Source of the DNA: Pseudomonas sp. UBA4617
Lineage (GTDB): Bacteria; Pseudomonadota; Gammaproteobacteria; Pseudomonadales; Pseudomonadaceae
Length of the DNA: 64,000 nt
Assembly: GCF_002386445.1 (NCBI RefSeq)
Contig: NZ_DGIR01000026.1
Span: 1-64,000, forward strand
Direction: 5' to 3'
Position numbers and translations under genes: made by a program. The notes beneath the pieces are model-generated. The model did no database searches, was not told the DNA's origin, and saw only the letters and a list, made by a program, of their open reading frames with translations. Positions 34,719 through 45,346 of the stretch are shown here, piece after piece (within the stretch, counting starts at the first letter, position 1; the number at the start of each line of letters is the position of its first letter).

Positions 34719-36968
34719 ATGAATAATGAAGTGCTAACCCCTGTCGCGATCAAGGATGCTCAGGAACTCCCCGAAGAGATGGTGCAGACCCCGCCAGACC
34801 TGCCGCCGACGCCTGCGCCTGCCGTAGAGCCAGCGGCCGGGCCCGTGGCCCCGGCGCCAGCACCGGCCGCGGCCCCGGCCATTGCCGTCCCCGGCCTGGA
34901 CGACAGCAGCCTGTACATTCATCGCGAACTTTCGCAGCTGCAGTTCAACATCCGCGTGCTGGAACAGGCGCTGGACGAGAGCTACCCGCTGCTCGAACGC
35001 CTCAAGTTCCTGCTGATCTTTTCCAGCAACCTCGACGAGTTCTTCGAGATCCGCGTGGCCGGCCTGAAGAAGCAGATCAATTTTGCCCGTGAACTGGCCG
35101 GCGCCGACGGCCTGCAGCCGCACCAGGCGCTGGCGCGCATCAGCGAGCTGGTGCACAGCGAAGTGGAGCGCCAGTACGCGATCCTCAACGATGTGCTGCT
35201 GCCAGAGCTGGAAAAGCACCAGATCCGCTTCATCCGCCGCCGTTACTGGACACCCAAGCTCAAGACCTGGGTGCGCCGCTACTTTCGCGACGAAATCGCC
35301 CCGATCATCACTCCGATCGGCCTCGACCCGACCCACCCGTTCCCGCTGCTGGTGAACAAGAGCCTCAACTTCATCGTCGAGCTTGAGGGTGTCGATGCCT
35401 TCGGCCGCGATTCGGGCCTGGCGATCATCCCGGCCCCGCGCCTCCTGCCGCGGGTCATCCGCGTGCCGGAAGAGGTGGGTGGCGCAGGGGACAACTATGT
35501 GTTCCTGTCGTCGATGATCCACGCGCACGCCGACGACCTGTTCCAGGGCATGAAGGTAAAGGGCTGCTACCAGTTCCGCCTGACCCGTAACGCCGACCTG
35601 GCGCTGGACTCCGAAGAGGTCGATGACCTGGCACGCGCGCTGCGCGGCGAGTTGTTCTCGCGCCGCTATGGCGATGCCGTGCGCCTGGAAGTGGCCGATA
35701 CCTGCCCGAAACACCTGTCGGACTACCTGCTCAAGCAGTTCAGCCTCAGCGAAAGCGAGCTGTATCAGGTCAACGGCCCGGTCAACCTCACCCGCCTGTT
35801 CAGCATTACTGGCCTGGACAGCCACCCGGAGCTGCAGTACACGCCATTCACCCCGGCGATTCCCAAGCTGCTGCAGAACGCTGACAACATCTTTAGCGTG
35901 ATCGGCAAGCAGGACATCCTGCTGATGCACCCGTTCGAGTCGTTCACCCCGGTGATTGACCTGCTGCGCCAGGCGGCCAAGGACCCGCACGTGCTCGCCG
36001 TGCGCCAGACCCTGTACCGCTCCGGTGCCAACTCGGAAATCGTCGACGCCCTGGTCGACGCGGCGCGCAACGGCAAGGAGGTCACCGCGGTGATCGAATT
36101 GCGTGCCCGTTTCGACGAAGAGTCCAACCTGCAGATGGCCAGCCGCCTGCAGGCCGCCGGTGCAGTGGTGATCTACGGTGTGGTCGGCTTCAAGACCCAC
36201 GCCAAGATGATGCTGATCCTGCGCCGCGAGCACGGCGAGATCGTGCGCTATGCGCACCTGGGCACCGGCAACTACCACGCCGGCAACGCCCGCCTGTACA
36301 CCGACTACAGCCTGCTGACTTCCGACGACGCCCTCACCGAGGACGTCGGCAAACTGTTCAGCCAGCTGATCGGCATGGGCAAGACCCTGCGCATGAAGAA
36401 GCTGCTGCACGCGCCGTTCACCCTGAAGAAGGGCATGCTCGACATGATTGCGCGGGAAACCCAGTTCGCCCTCGAAGGCAAGCCGGCGCACATCATTGCC
36501 AAATTCAACTCGTTGACCGATGCCAAGGTGATCAAGGCGCTGTACAAGGCCAGCCAGTCGGGCGTGAAGATCGACCTGGTGGTGCGTGGCATGTGCTGTC
36601 TGCGCCCAGGCATCCCGGGGGTTTCGCACAACATCCAGGTGCGCTCGATCATCGGCCGTTTCCTCGAGCACACGCGGGTGTTCTATTTCCTCAATGGCGG
36701 CGAAGAGCAGATCTACCTGTCCAGTGCCGACTGGATGGAGCGCAACCTCGACAAGCGTGTCGAGACCTGCTTCCCGGTGGAAGGCAAGAAACTGCTGTTG
36801 CGGGTGAAGAAAGAGCTGGAAGGCTACCTGACCGACAACACCCACGCCTGGACCCTGCAGCCGGACGGGCGCTACGTGCGCAGCACGCCGACCGGCAACC
36901 AGAACCCGCGCAGTGCCCAGGCGACCTTGCTGGAGCGCCTGAGCAACCCGGTCCTCAACGTACGCTGA
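34719..36968 (+). CDS. ppk: polyphosphate kinase PPK1
   Basis: A 749-residue enzyme making polyphosphate from ATP. After a Pro/Ala-rich N-terminal extension (about residues 20-60, [22 protein letters not shown]) the canonical core begins at [21 protein letters not shown]. The phospholipase-D-like half has the autophosphorylated His in [19 protein letters not shown] and a later segment [19 protein letters not shown] precedes the start. Its 3' end overlaps the convergent ppx stop by 14 bp. The N-terminal extension is about 50 residues longer than in E. coli and is low complexity. Confidence 0.96.
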   Translation: MNNEVLTPVAIKDAQELPEEMVQTPPDLPPTPAPAVEPAAGPVAPAPAPAAAPAIAVPGLDDSSLYIHRELSQLQFNIRVLEQALDESYPLLERLKFLLIFSSNLDEFFEIRVAGLKKQINFARELAGADGLQPHQALARISELVHSEVERQYAILNDVLLPELEKHQIRFIRRRYWTPKLKTWVRRYFRDEIAPIITPIGLDPTHPFPLLVNKSLNFIVELEGVDAFGRDSGLAIIPAPRLLPRVIRVPEEVGGAGDNYVFLSSMIHAHADDLFQGMKVKGCYQFRLTRNADLALDSEEVDDLARALRGELFSRRYGDAVRLEVADTCPKHLSDYLLKQFSLSESELYQVNGPVNLTRLFSITGLDSHPELQYTPFTPAIPKLLQNADNIFSVIGKQDILLMHPFESFTPVIDLLRQAAKDPHVLAVRQTLYRSGANSEIVDALVDAARNGKEVTAVIELRARFDEESNLQMASRLQAAGAVVIYGVVGFKTHAKMMLILRREHGEIVRYAHLGTGNYHAGNARLYTDYSLLTSDDALTEDVGKLFSQLIGMGKTLRMKKLLHAPFTLKKGMLDMIARETQFALEGKPAHIIAKFNSLTDAKVIKALYKASQSGVKIDLVVRGMCCLRPGIPGVSHNIQVRSIIGRFLEHTRVFYFLNGGEEQIYLSSADWMERNLDKRVETCFPVEGKKLLLRVKKELEGYLTDNTHAWTLQPDGRYVRSTPTGNQNPRSAQATLLERLSNPVLNVR

Positions 36969-38457
36969 GGACGAAACCGACCCGGGCCAGCCATTCCGCC
37001 TCGTTGGCGAAGTCGGCCTGGGTCAGCTGGTTCTGTTCCAGCCAGCCTTGCGGGAATACCACATCGAGGCTGTCACCGGCTGCCTTCAGTTCCACCTTCG
37101 GCATCTGCTGGTTGCCACGGATATGATGGAACAGGATGGCGAAGCGCAGCAGCACGCACAGGCGCAGGAGCTTCACCCCTTCCTCGCCCAGTTCGGCGTA
37201 TTTGTCCTTGGGGATGTTGCGGCGGTGGCCGCGTACCAGCAAGGCCATCATCTGCTGGTCCTCGCGCGAGAAGCCCGACAGGTCGGAATGCTCGATCAGG
37301 TAGGCCCCGTGCTTGTGATAATGGTAGTGGGCTATGTCCAGGCCGATCTCGTGCACCTTCGCTGCCCAACCCAGCAGGTCGCGCCAGTTCCCGTCCTTCA
37401 GGTCCCAGGCATCGGCGACCTGGTCGAACGCGTGCAAGGCCTTGCGCTCGACGCGAGCGGCCTGGCCCTGGTCGACGTGGTAACGTTCCATCAGCGAGTT
37501 GAGGGTGCGCTCGCGCACATCTTCGTGATGGTGGCGGCCTAGCAGGTCGAACAGCACGCCTTCGCGCAGGGCGCCGTCGCAGTGGTCCATGCGCTGCAGT
37601 TCCAGCGCATCGAAAATCGCTTCGAGTATCGCCAGGCCTGCCGGGAAGATGGTCCGGCGGTCAGGTTTGACGCCGTCGAAGTCGATCTTGTCGGCCTCAC
37701 CCAGCTTGAACAGCTTGCGCTTGACCCAGGCCAGGCCTTCGGCGTTGACCTCGCCATTGCCCAGGCCTCCGGCCTTGATGGCTGCGCCGATGGCGCGGAT
37801 GGTGCCGGAGGAGCCGATGGCCTCGTCCCAGGTCAGGCGATGCAGGGCATTCTCGATGCTCATCAGCTCCAGGCGCGCGGCGGTATAGGCCTGGGCGTAG
37901 CGGGCCGGGGTGATCTTGCCGTCGCGGAAGTAGCGCTGGGTGAAGCTGACGCAGCCCATCTGCAGGCTTTCGCGCAGCAGCGGTTCGAAGCGCTGGCCGA
38001 TGATGAACTCGGTACTGCCGCCGCCGATGTCGGCGACCAGGCGCTTGCCCGGCGTATCGGCGAGGGTGTGCGACACGCCGAGGTAGATCAGGCGCGCTTC
38101 TTCGCGGCCGGAGATGACCTCCACCGGGTGGCCGAGGATGGCTTCGGCGCGCTGGATGAATTCGTTGCGGTTGCGCGCTTCGCGCAAGGCGTTGGTGCCC
38201 ACGATGCGCACCGAGCCGGCGGGCATGCCGTTGATCAGCTGGGAAAAGCGCTTGAGGCAGTCCAGGCCCCGTTCCATGGCTTCTTCGCTGAGCATGCGGC
38301 CCTCGTCGATGCCGGCGGCCAACTGCACCTTCTCGCCGAGCCGCTCGAGAATGCGGATTTCGGTATGGTGGGCCTTGGCCACGACCATGTGAAAGCTGTT
38401 GGAGCCAAGGTCGATGGCGGCAATCAGGGACAGGTTCTTCGCGATGGTATGCGGCAT
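36955..38457 (-). CDS. ppx: exopolyphosphatase Ppx
   Basis: A 500-residue Ppx/GppA phosphatase that removes terminal phosphate from polyphosphate. Actin-fold phosphate motifs are [16 protein letters not shown] at the start and [15 protein letters not shown] in the middle; the C-terminal helical region includes an HD-like segment ([20 protein letters not shown]). Start 38457 fits family [18 protein letters not shown]; the 59 extra codons upstream cover the control region. It is convergent with ppk, unlike the ppk-ppx operon of enterics, so the two can be regulated separately. A Pho-box-like repeat lies at 38576. Confidence 0.95.
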   Translation of the reverse strand: MPHTIAKNLSLIAAIDLGSNSFHMVVAKAHHTEIRILERLGEKVQLAAGIDEGRMLSEEAMERGLDCLKRFSQLINGMPAGSVRIVGTNALREARNRNEFIQRAEAILGHPVEVISGREEARLIYLGVSHTLADTPGKRLVADIGGGSTEFIIGQRFEPLLRESLQMGCVSFTQRYFRDGKITPARYAQAYTAARLELMSIENALHRLTWDEAIGSSGTIRAIGAAIKAGGLGNGEVNAEGLAWVKRKLFKLGEADKIDFDGVKPDRRTIFPAGLAILEAIFDALELQRMDHCDGALREGVLFDLLGRHHHEDVRERTLNSLMERYHVDQGQAARVERKALHAFDQVADAWDLKDGNWRDLLGWAAKVHEIGLDIAHYHYHKHGAYLIEHSDLSGFSREDQQMMALLVRGHRRNIPKDKYAELGEEGVKLLRLCVLLRFAILFHHIRGNQQMPKVELKAAGDSLDVVFPQGWLEQNQLTQADFANEAEWLARVGFVLSVR

Positions 38458-38575
38458 GATCTGGTTGTTCTCGGTCGTTAACCCGGCAATCGTGCCACGA
38501 TAGCAGGCTATCGCCAACGCGTCGCACCCAGCCGTTGAGCTGGCCTTGATGCAAGGCAACAGGTCATTCGATGTT

Positions 38576-38593
38576 ATGACACTGGCATGACAG
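38576..38593 (-). promoter_or_regulatory. candidate PhoB box upstream of ppx
   Basis: On the minus strand CTGTCAT-GCCA-GTGTCAT is two 7-mers spaced 11 bp apart, the classic Pho-box layout, 119 bp upstream of ppx. A -10 in the following AACATCGAAT is only weak. Confidence 0.6.
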
Positions 38594-38713
38594 TTCCGAT
38601 TCGCTGCGTCTTGCACAACTATAGTTACACTCAATCGCCCGCGACTTCCTGTAGGAGACGGGTGCGGCTATGATGGGCAACGTTTTTTATTGCTTACGAC
38701 CTTGGAGATTTCC

Positions 38714-39040
38714 ATGAGCGACAAAATCAAACACGTCACCGACGCCAGCTTCGAAGCCGAAGTACTGCAGGCTCAGGGCCCGGTTCTGGTCGACTACTGG
38801 GCTGAATGGTGCGGCCCATGCAAGATGATCGCTCCGGTTCTGGACGACATCGCTGCCACCTACGAGGGCAAACTGACTGTCGCCAAGCTGAACATCGACG
38901 AGAACCAGGAAACCCCGGCCAAGCACGGCGTGCGTGGTATCCCGACCCTGATGCTGTTCAAGAACGGCAACGTCGAGGCCACCAAGGTCGGCGCCCTGTC
39001 CAAATCGCAGCTGGCCGCGTTCCTCGACGCCCACCTGTGA
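38714..39040 (+). CDS. trxA: thioredoxin 1 (TrxA)
   Basis: A 108-residue thioredoxin with active site [13 protein letters not shown] and cis-Pro in [11 protein letters not shown]. It is the general cytoplasmic disulfide reductant used by ribonucleotide reductase and others. ATG 38714 is preceded by GGAG. It is divergent from ppx, followed by a strong terminator and then rho, the conserved trxA-rho order. Confidence 0.97.
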   Translation: MSDKIKHVTDASFEAEVLQAQGPVLVDYWAEWCGPCKMIAPVLDDIAATYEGKLTVAKLNIDENQETPAKHGVRGIPTLMLFKNGNVEATKVGALSKSQLAAFLDAHL

Positions 39041-39044
39041 TAGC

Positions 39045-39074
39045 GAAAAGCCCCGCGAATGCGGGGTTTTTTTT
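39045..39074 (+). terminator. terminator of trxA
   Basis: AAAAG, stem CCCCGC-GAAT-GCGGGG and eight T residues begin 5 bp past the stop. Confidence 0.95.
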
Positions 39075-39301
39075 GCGCGCAAAGGTCTGCAGGGGTACGA
39101 TTTACCCTGTCAAAACCACTAGACGTCGAAAAAAGCAAGTGTTACATTCGGCCTCGCACTGCTTCTCCAGTGCCCTCTACACGCCGTCGCCGAAGCATCC
39201 CTAATTCGAATCAGTACGCGATCCTGTCGCCATCTAGCGGCGCGGCCTCATTAAGCCAGAAGCTTAATTCTCCCTTCTTACATGATTACGTCACTCCCCT
39301 T
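39075..39301 (+). promoter_or_regulatory. rho upstream region / leader
   Basis: This 227-bp non-coding stretch before rho contains C-rich, G-poor runs such as CTTCTCCAGTGCCCTCTACA and TTCTCCCTTCTTACATG. Those are features of Rho-binding leaders, so autoregulation by early termination, known for E. coli rho, is plausible. No Shine-Dalgarno is obvious at ATG 39302, where CCCCTT precedes the start. Confidence 0.4.
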
Positions 39302-40561
39302 ATGAACCTGACTGAACTCAAGCAAAAGCCGATTACCGATCTTTTGGAAATGGCCGAACAGATGGGCATCGAAAACATGGCCCGTTCGCGCAAACAGGAC
39401 GTGATTTTCGCCCTGCTGAAGAAGCACGCGAAAAGCGGCGAAGAGATCTCGGGTGACGGCGTGCTGGAGATTCTCCAGGATGGTTTCGGTTTCCTGCGTT
39501 CGGCTGATGCGTCCTACCTGGCCGGCCCCGACGATATCTACGTCTCGCCCAGCCAGATCCGCCGCTTCAACCTGCGTACCGGCGACACCATCGTCGGCAA
39601 GATCCGCCCACCGAAGGAAGGGGAGCGTTACTTCGCCCTGCTGAAGGTCGACACCATCAACTTCGACCGCCCGGAAAACGCGAAGAACAAGATCCTGTTC
39701 GAAAACCTGACGCCGCTGTTCCCGAACAAGCGCCTGAAGATGGAAGCCGGCAACGGCTCCACTGAGGACCTGACTGGCCGCGTCATCGACCTGTGCGCCC
39801 CGATCGGCAAAGGCCAGCGTGGCCTGATCGTGGCGCCGCCAAAGGCCGGCAAGACGATCATGCTGCAGAACATCGCGGCCAACATCACCCGTAACAACCC
39901 TGAGTGCCACCTGATCGTCCTGCTGATCGACGAGCGCCCGGAAGAAGTGACCGAAATGCAGCGCACCGTGCGCGGCGAAGTGGTTGCCTCCACCTTCGAC
40001 GAGCCACCCACCCGCCACGTGCAGGTTGCCGAGATGGTGATCGAGAAGGCCAAGCGTCTGGTCGAGCACAAGAAGGATGTGGTCATCCTGCTGGATTCCA
40101 TCACCCGTCTGGCGCGTGCCTACAACACCGTGATCCCGAGCTCCGGCAAGGTACTGACCGGTGGTGTCGACGCCCATGCCCTGGAGAAGCCGAAGCGCTT
40201 CTTCGGTGCCGCGCGTAACATCGAGGAAGGCGGCTCGCTGACCATCATCGCTACCGCGCTGGTCGAAACCGGCTCGAAGATGGATGAAGTGATCTACGAA
40301 GAGTTCAAGGGCACCGGCAACATGGAACTGCCACTTGACCGTCGTATCGCCGAGAAGCGTGTGTTCCCGGCCATCAACATCAACCGCTCCGGTACCCGTC
40401 GCGAAGAGCTGCTGACCGCCGACGACGAACTGCAGCGCATGTGGATCCTGCGCAAGCTGCTGCACCCGATGGACGAAATCGCCGCCATCGAGTTCCTGGT
40501 CGACAAGCTCAAGCAGACCAAGACCAACGACGAGTTCTTCCTGTCGATGAAGCGCAAGTAA
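39302..40561 (+). CDS. rho: transcription termination factor Rho
   Basis: A 419-residue hexameric RNA helicase. The N-terminal helical domain ([26 protein letters not shown]) is followed by the OSB/CSD RNA-binding fold ([29 protein letters not shown]), Walker [13 protein letters not shown], Walker [17 protein letters not shown], and the R-loop [23 protein letters not shown]. The length and motifs are canonical, with no insertion domain. The frame upstream to 39059 is a spurious extension through the leader. Confidence 0.98.
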   Translation: MNLTELKQKPITDLLEMAEQMGIENMARSRKQDVIFALLKKHAKSGEEISGDGVLEILQDGFGFLRSADASYLAGPDDIYVSPSQIRRFNLRTGDTIVGKIRPPKEGERYFALLKVDTINFDRPENAKNKILFENLTPLFPNKRLKMEAGNGSTEDLTGRVIDLCAPIGKGQRGLIVAPPKAGKTIMLQNIAANITRNNPECHLIVLLIDERPEEVTEMQRTVRGEVVASTFDEPPTRHVQVAEMVIEKAKRLVEHKKDVVILLDSITRLARAYNTVIPSSGKVLTGGVDAHALEKPKRFFGAARNIEEGGSLTIIATALVETGSKMDEVIYEEFKGTGNMELPLDRRIAEKRVFPAININRSGTRREELLTADDELQRMWILRKLLHPMDEIAAIEFLVDKLKQTKTNDEFFLSMKRK

Positions 40562-40581
40562 GCTTCCCAGCCAGGTATTGA

Positions 40582-40705
40582 ATGGGGCTGCTTCGCAGCC
40601 CATCGCCGGCAAGCCAGCGCCCACGGCAACTGCACAGCTTTCGAAGCTTGTGCAAAGCCTGTGGAACTGGCTTGCCGACGATGGGGCGCGAAGCGGCCCC
40701 AAGTC
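40582..40705. repeat. inverted REP-like unit between rho and ubiD
   Basis: GGGGCTGCTTCGCAGCCCATCG with CAAGCCAG on the left mirrors CTGGCTTGCCGACGATGGGG with GAAGCGGCCCC on the right. The centre is the near-palindrome GCACAGCTTTCGAAGCTTGTGC. It may end the rho transcript. A TACACT -10-like element follows near 40735 for ubiD. Confidence 0.7.
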
Positions 40706-40778
40706 ATTTTTGGCCTTTGGGCACCGAACGGCGCTACACTCTGCACCCCGACCGATACGGCCAACATGAGGCTCCTGC

Positions 40779-42245
40779 ATGCAGTATCGCGACTTGCGCG
40801 ACTTCATCCGTGGCCTGGAACAGCGCGGCGAACTCAAGCGCATCCAGGTACCGATCTCCCCTGTGCTGGAAATGACCGAGGTCTGCGACCGCACCCTGCG
40901 CGCCAGGGGCCCCGCATTGCTGTTCGAAAAGCCCACCGGCTTCGACATGCCGGTGCTGGGCAACCTGTTCGGCACCCCGGAGCGCGTGGCCATGGGCATG
41001 GGCGCCGAATCGGTGGCGGAACTGCGCGAAATCGGCAAGCTGCTGGCCTTCCTCAAGGAGCCCGAGCCGCCGAAGGGGCTCAAGGACGCCTGGTCCAAGC
41101 TGCCGATCTTCAAGAAAGTCGTGTCGATGGCGCCAAAGGTAGTCAAGGACGCGGTGTGCCAAGAGGTAGTGGTCGAGGGTGACGATGTCGACCTCGGGGC
41201 GCTGCCGATCCAGCACTGCTGGCCGGGCGACGTCGCACCGCTGATCACCTGGGGGCTCACCGTCACCCGCGGCCCGAACAAGGACCGCCAGAACCTGGGC
41301 ATCTACCGTCAGCAGGTGATCGGCCGCAACAAGGTCATCATGCGCTGGCTCAGCCACCGTGGCGGTGCCCTGGACTACCGCGAGTGGTGCGAGAAACACC
41401 CCGGCCAGCCGTTCCCGGTTGCCGTCGCCCTGGGGGCGGACCCGGCAACCATCCTTGGCGCGGTGACCCCGGTGCCGGACACTCTTTCCGAATACGCCTT
41501 TGCCGGCCTGCTGCGTGGCAACCGTACCGAGCTGGTCAAGTGCCGGGGCAGCAGCCTGCAGGTACCGGCTACCGCCGAAATCATCCTGGAAGGGGTGATC
41601 CACCCGGGCGAGATGGCCCCGGAAGGCCCGTATGGCGACCACACCGGTTACTACAACGAAGTGGACAGCTTCCCGGTGTTCACCGTCGAGCGCATCACTC
41701 ACCGGCAGAAACCGATCTACCACAGCACCTACACCGGCCGTCCGCCGGATGAGCCGGCGATTCTCGGCGTGGCGCTGAACGAAGTGTTCGTGCCGATCTT
41801 GCAAAAGCAGTTCCCGGAAATCGTCGACTTCTACCTGCCGCCGGAGGGATGTTCGTACCGCATGGCGGTGGTCACCATGAAAAAGCAGTACCCAGGCCAC
41901 GCCAAGCGCGTAATGCTGGGTGTATGGTCGTTCCTGCGACAGTTCATGTACACCAAGTTCGTTATTGTCACCGACGACGATATCAACGCCCGCGACTGGA
42001 ACGATGTGATCTGGGCCATCACCACGCGCATGGACCCCAAGCGTGATACGGTAATGATCGACAACACGCCTATCGACTACCTGGACTTTGCCTCGCCGGT
42101 ATCGGGCCTGGGATCGAAGATGGGCCTGGACGCCACACACAAGTGGCCGGGCGAGACGACGCGCGAATGGGGGCGGGTCATCGTCAAGGACGAAGCCGTT
42201 ACCCGCCGTATTGATGAGCTGTGGGATCAGTTGGGAATAGATTGA
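40779..42245 (+). CDS. ubiD: UbiD 4-hydroxy-3-polyprenylbenzoate decarboxylase
   Basis: A 488-residue prFMN-dependent decarboxylase of ubiquinone synthesis. It starts [22 protein letters not shown] and has [25 protein letters not shown] and [28 protein letters not shown], the segment with the active-site Glu residues. It needs the flavin prenyltransferase UbiX, not in the window. Its stop shares a base with the next start, so it is coupled to the ferredoxin reductase-like gene. Confidence 0.96.
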   Translation: MQYRDLRDFIRGLEQRGELKRIQVPISPVLEMTEVCDRTLRARGPALLFEKPTGFDMPVLGNLFGTPERVAMGMGAESVAELREIGKLLAFLKEPEPPKGLKDAWSKLPIFKKVVSMAPKVVKDAVCQEVVVEGDDVDLGALPIQHCWPGDVAPLITWGLTVTRGPNKDRQNLGIYRQQVIGRNKVIMRWLSHRGGALDYREWCEKHPGQPFPVAVALGADPATILGAVTPVPDTLSEYAFAGLLRGNRTELVKCRGSSLQVPATAEIILEGVIHPGEMAPEGPYGDHTGYYNEVDSFPVFTVERITHRQKPIYHSTYTGRPPDEPAILGVALNEVFVPILQKQFPEIVDFYLPPEGCSYRMAVVTMKKQYPGHAKRVMLGVWSFLRQFMYTKFVIVTDDDINARDWNDVIWAITTRMDPKRDTVMIDNTPIDYLDFASPVSGLGSKMGLDATHKWPGETTREWGRVIVKDEAVTRRIDELWDQLGID

Positions 42246-43213
42246 TGCAGGTAACGTTGCAGCCGTCCGGGGCGGTGCTGGCGCTCGAACCCGGGGAACG
42301 GATCCTCGATGGAGCGCGGCGGCTGGGCTATGACTGCCCGAACAGCTGCCGCAATGGCAATTGCCATGTCTGCGCCGCATTGTTGGTTGAAGGCAGGGTC
42401 CGCCAGGACGGCGCGGTCCGTGACCATGGTGAGCTGTTTACCTGCATTGCCGAACCGCTGGAGGACTGCGTATTGCTCTGGGATGGTGTGCTCGCCCTGG
42501 GCGAGCTGCCGGTGCGCAAGCTGGCGTGCAGTGTCAGCGAGTGCGTCGAGGTGGGCGGCGATGTCTGGCGCGTGCGTTTGCTCGCACCGGCCGGCAGGGC
42601 GCCGCGCTATCACGCCGGGCAATACCTGATGATCGAGCGCGACGGCGGCAAGCAGGCGGCGTTTTCACTGGCTTCCGCGCCTCATTCCGGGCGTGAGCTG
42701 GAGCTGCATGTGCTGGCACGCGAGCCCAGCGCCCTGCAACTGATCGCCCAGTTACAGCGCGATCGCCTGGCGCGCATCGAAATGCCGTTTGGCGACACCC
42801 ACCTGGCCGAGCTGCCTGACGGGCCACTGGTGCTCATCGCCGCCGGCACGGGCATGGGCCAGATGCACAGCCTGGTCGAGCATTGCCGGGCCCAGGGTTT
42901 CCGTCACCCGGTGCATCTGTACTGGGGCGTGCGCCGGCCGGAGGACTTCTATCAGATCGAACACTGGGACGAATGGCAGCGTCTGCCCAACCTGTTCTTG
43001 CACCAGGTCGTCAGCGACCTCTGCGGCTGGGAGGGGCGATGCGGGATGCTGCATGAGGCGGTCTGCGAAGACATCGCCGACCTCAATGCCGTGCATGTGT
43101 ATGCCAGCGGCTCGCCAAACATGATCTATGCCACCCTCGACGCCCTGGTCGAAGCTGGCATGGATGCGCACCGCATGCGCGCAGATGTGTTTGCCTACGC
43201 ACCACGCGGTTAA
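42245..43213 (+). CDS. 2Fe-2S ferredoxin / FAD-NAD(P)H oxidoreductase
   Basis: A 322-residue electron-transfer protein. The N-terminal plant-type ferredoxin has Cys ligands in YDCPNSCRNGNCHVCAALL and a fourth Cys in LFTCIAEPL. A flavin domain (YHAGQYLMIERDGGKQAAFSLASAP) and NAD domain (PLVLIAAGTGMGQMHSLVEH, ending ASGSPNMIYATLDALVEAGM) follow. It resembles the CDP-6-deoxy-glucoseen reductase and phenol-hydroxylase reductase type. Position after ubiD with TGATG coupling suggests electron supply to a ubiquinone-pathway or flavin partner, but this is inference; it may be the Fre-like flavin reductase of this locus. Confidence 0.88.
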   Translation: MQVTLQPSGAVLALEPGERILDGARRLGYDCPNSCRNGNCHVCAALLVEGRVRQDGAVRDHGELFTCIAEPLEDCVLLWDGVLALGELPVRKLACSVSECVEVGGDVWRVRLLAPAGRAPRYHAGQYLMIERDGGKQAAFSLASAPHSGRELELHVLAREPSALQLIAQLQRDRLARIEMPFGDTHLAELPDGPLVLIAAGTGMGQMHSLVEHCRAQGFRHPVHLYWGVRRPEDFYQIEHWDEWQRLPNLFLHQVVSDLCGWEGRCGMLHEAVCEDIADLNAVHVYASGSPNMIYATLDALVEAGMDAHRMRADVFAYAPRG

Positions 43214-43239
43214 TAACCGAAGTTTAAAAGTGCGGGTAT

Positions 43240-43262
43240 AAGGCGGTAATTGTTACCGCCTT
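43240..43262 (+). terminator. hairpin after the ubiD operon
   Basis: AAGGCGGTAA-TTG-TTACCGCCTT is a perfect 10-bp stem 27 bp past the stop, without a T-tract. It could be a transcript-end stabiliser or an operator. Confidence 0.5.
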
Positions 43263-43491
43263 GGCCACTAACTTTCACGCCGCCTGGAATAATAATTCCC
43301 AATCGTCGGAATGCCCGTTGAAAATCTCGACATATACTTGAGCTAACGCACCGGTCTGCCTTAGGTTATGCATGTCTCCCTCGTGGGAGCTGGCTTGCCG
43401 GCGACAGTGCTGGCGCGGGCAGTACACTGCGACTGCTTCGAATCGTTTTTCCGCTACATGTGTAGTTCACAGGGAATCATGGCGGCAGCTT

Positions 43492-44142
43492 ATGTCGGCA
43501 CTTGAAAGTTCGTCCTGGAAAGTTAGTTACCCCCCTTCGCTCGACTTCGGTCAGCAACTGACCCGCGAGCAATTGTACAACTCCATGCAGAGCACCATGT
43601 CGCGCCATCAGGGTGGGCCGGTCTGGCTGTTTGCCTATGGTTCTTTGATCTGGCGACCGGAGTGCAACTCGGTAGAGCGCCAGCGCGCCCGGGTGCATGG
43701 TTACCATCGGGGCTTGTATCTGTGGTCGCACGAACACCGCGGCACCCCGGAAACCCCTGGGCTGGTGTTCGGCCTGGACCGGGGCGGTTCCTGCAGCGGC
43801 TTTGCCTACCGGCTGGATGAAAGCAACCTGGACGACTCGCTGATGGCCCTGTGGCAACGCGAGATGCCGTACCCGGCTTATCGGCCGCACTGGCTCAACT
43901 GCCGGCTGAGTGATGGCAGCAAGGTGCAGGCCTTGGGTTTTGTACTGGAGCGGCACCTGCCGTGCTATGCCGGGAACCTGCCCGACACCCTGCTGAGCCA
44001 GATCCTGGCCAGCGCCAAGGGGCGCTATGGCACTACGCGTGACTATGTCGAGCAGACCTTGAATGCCTTGCGTAGTCACCAGATGCCCGATCGCAACCTC
44101 GAAGCACGGTTCCGCCGTTGCCATAACCTGCGCGAAGTCTGA
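43492..44142 (+). CDS. chaC: ChaC-like gamma-glutamylcyclotransferase
   Basis: A 216-residue GGCT-fold enzyme with VWLFAYGSLIWRPE (substrate loop), VHGYHRGLYLWS, the catalytic-Glu region LWQREMPYPAY and VLERHLPCYAGNL. ChaC proteins cleave glutathione to 5-oxoproline and Cys-Gly. Start 43492 is chosen as the first ATG in frame. An 8-codon frame (43479-43505) starts 13 bp earlier behind AGGGAA and overlaps it, so the ribosome site is unclear. It is convergent with the quinone oxidoreductase gene. Confidence 0.88.
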   Translation: MSALESSSWKVSYPPSLDFGQQLTREQLYNSMQSTMSRHQGGPVWLFAYGSLIWRPECNSVERQRARVHGYHRGLYLWSHEHRGTPETPGLVFGLDRGGSCSGFAYRLDESNLDDSLMALWQREMPYPAYRPHWLNCRLSDGSKVQALGFVLERHLPCYAGNLPDTLLSQILASAKGRYGTTRDYVEQTLNALRSHQMPDRNLEARFRRCHNLREV

Positions 44143-44159
44143 CAACCTGCACTGATCAA

Positions 44160-44181
44160 CTTCGCGGGCATGCCCGCGAAG
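44160..44181. terminator. perfect REP palindrome between chaC and the oxidoreductase
   Basis: CTTCGCGGGCA / TGCCCGCGAAG is a perfect 22-bp palindrome in the 69-bp gap between convergent genes, a likely bidirectional end. Confidence 0.7.
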
Positions 44182-44211
44182 GGCCGGAACTGCGGATCAA
44201 GTTCTGCAGCC

Positions 44212-45189
44212 TTACCGCGCCAGCACCACCAACTTACCCACAGCCTGCCGCTGCCCCAGCCTTTCAATGGCCGCACCCGCCTCAGCCAGTGGATAAGTCT
44301 GCGACACCAGCGGCTTCAGCTTGCCTTCGGCATGCCAGGCAAACAGTTGCTGGAAGTTGGCCGCGTTGTCCTGTGACTGGCGTTGGGCAAACGCCCCCCA
44401 GAACACCCCCAGCACCGCTGCGCCCTTGAGCAGCACCAGGTTGGCTGCAAGTTGCGGGATGGTCCCGCTGGCAAAGCCCACCACCAACAGCCGGCCATTC
44501 CAGGCCAGCCCGCGCACCGCCTGCTCGAACAGCCCACCGCCCACCGGGTCATAGATCACGTCGACGCCCTGGCCGCCGGTCAGCCGCTTGATCTCGTCAC
44601 GCAGGCTGGCCTGGCTGTAATCGATCAGCTCATCGGCCCCGGCCGCCTTGGCCACGGCCAGCTTTTCCGCACTGCTGGCTGCCGCGATCACTCGCGCGCC
44701 CATGGCTTTGCCAATTTCCACCGCCGCCAGGCCAACCCCGCCGGACGCGCCCAGCACCAGCAGGGTTTCGCCCGCCTGCAACTGGCCCCGCTGGCGCAGG
44801 GCATGCATGGAGGTGCCGTAGGTCATGCCAAATGCGGCAGCAGTGGTGAAGTCCATGCTTGGCGGCATCGGCATCACGTTGTAGAACGGCACCGCCACCT
44901 GTTCAGCGAATGCCCCCCAGCCGGTGAGTGCCATGACCCGGTCGCCGACCCGGAAGGCGCCGGCCTTTTCCCCGACCGCGGCCACCACACCTGCCGCTTC
45001 ACCGCCTGGGGAGAATGGCAACGGTGGCTGGAACTGGTACTTGCCTTCGATGATCAGGGTGTCGGGAAAGTTGACCCCGGCAGCCTGCACATCGAGCAGG
45101 ATCTCGTTCTTCTTCGGCACCGGGCTGGCCACCTCTTCCAGCACCAGGTTGCGCGCCGGGCCCAGGGTTTTGCACAACACAGCTTTCAT
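44212..45189 (-). CDS. NADPH:quinone oxidoreductase, zinc-free MDR family
   Basis: A 325-residue medium-chain dehydrogenase/reductase. The GroES-like N-terminus (VQAAGVNFPDTLIIEGKYQ) is followed by the Rossmann motif LVLGASGGVGLAAVEIGKAMGARV. It lacks the zinc ligands of alcohol dehydrogenases, which points to the quinone oxidoreductase (QorA-like) branch. The substrate is uncertain. Start 45189 (MKAVLCKTLGPA) is canonical; the longer frame is unsupported. It is divergent from the FliL-like gene. Confidence 0.9.
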   Translation of the reverse strand: MKAVLCKTLGPARNLVLEEVASPVPKKNEILLDVQAAGVNFPDTLIIEGKYQFQPPLPFSPGGEAAGVVAAVGEKAGAFRVGDRVMALTGWGAFAEQVAVPFYNVMPMPPSMDFTTAAAFGMTYGTSMHALRQRGQLQAGETLLVLGASGGVGLAAVEIGKAMGARVIAAASSAEKLAVAKAAGADELIDYSQASLRDEIKRLTGGQGVDVIYDPVGGGLFEQAVRGLAWNGRLLVVGFASGTIPQLAANLVLLKGAAVLGVFWGAFAQRQSQDNAANFQQLFAWHAEGKLKPLVSQTYPLAEAGAAIERLGQRQAVGKLVVLAR

Positions 45190-45346
45190 CAGGGCTATTC
45201 CTTTGCGGGTAGTGGCCGATAAGTGTAGGAGGGCCGCCTGACCGGTCAACGAGCATGGCCCGCCCTGATGGCGCGGCATAAGCCCGGGCTTGGGTTTGCG
45301 CGGTGTGCTGGGTAAGCTGGCGACAACTGTATTGAGGAGCGAATTC

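Noticed and set aside
34734..36845. 703-residue frame antisense to ppk
   Set aside because: Long only because GC-rich codons suppress stops; composition is biased and no motif is seen.
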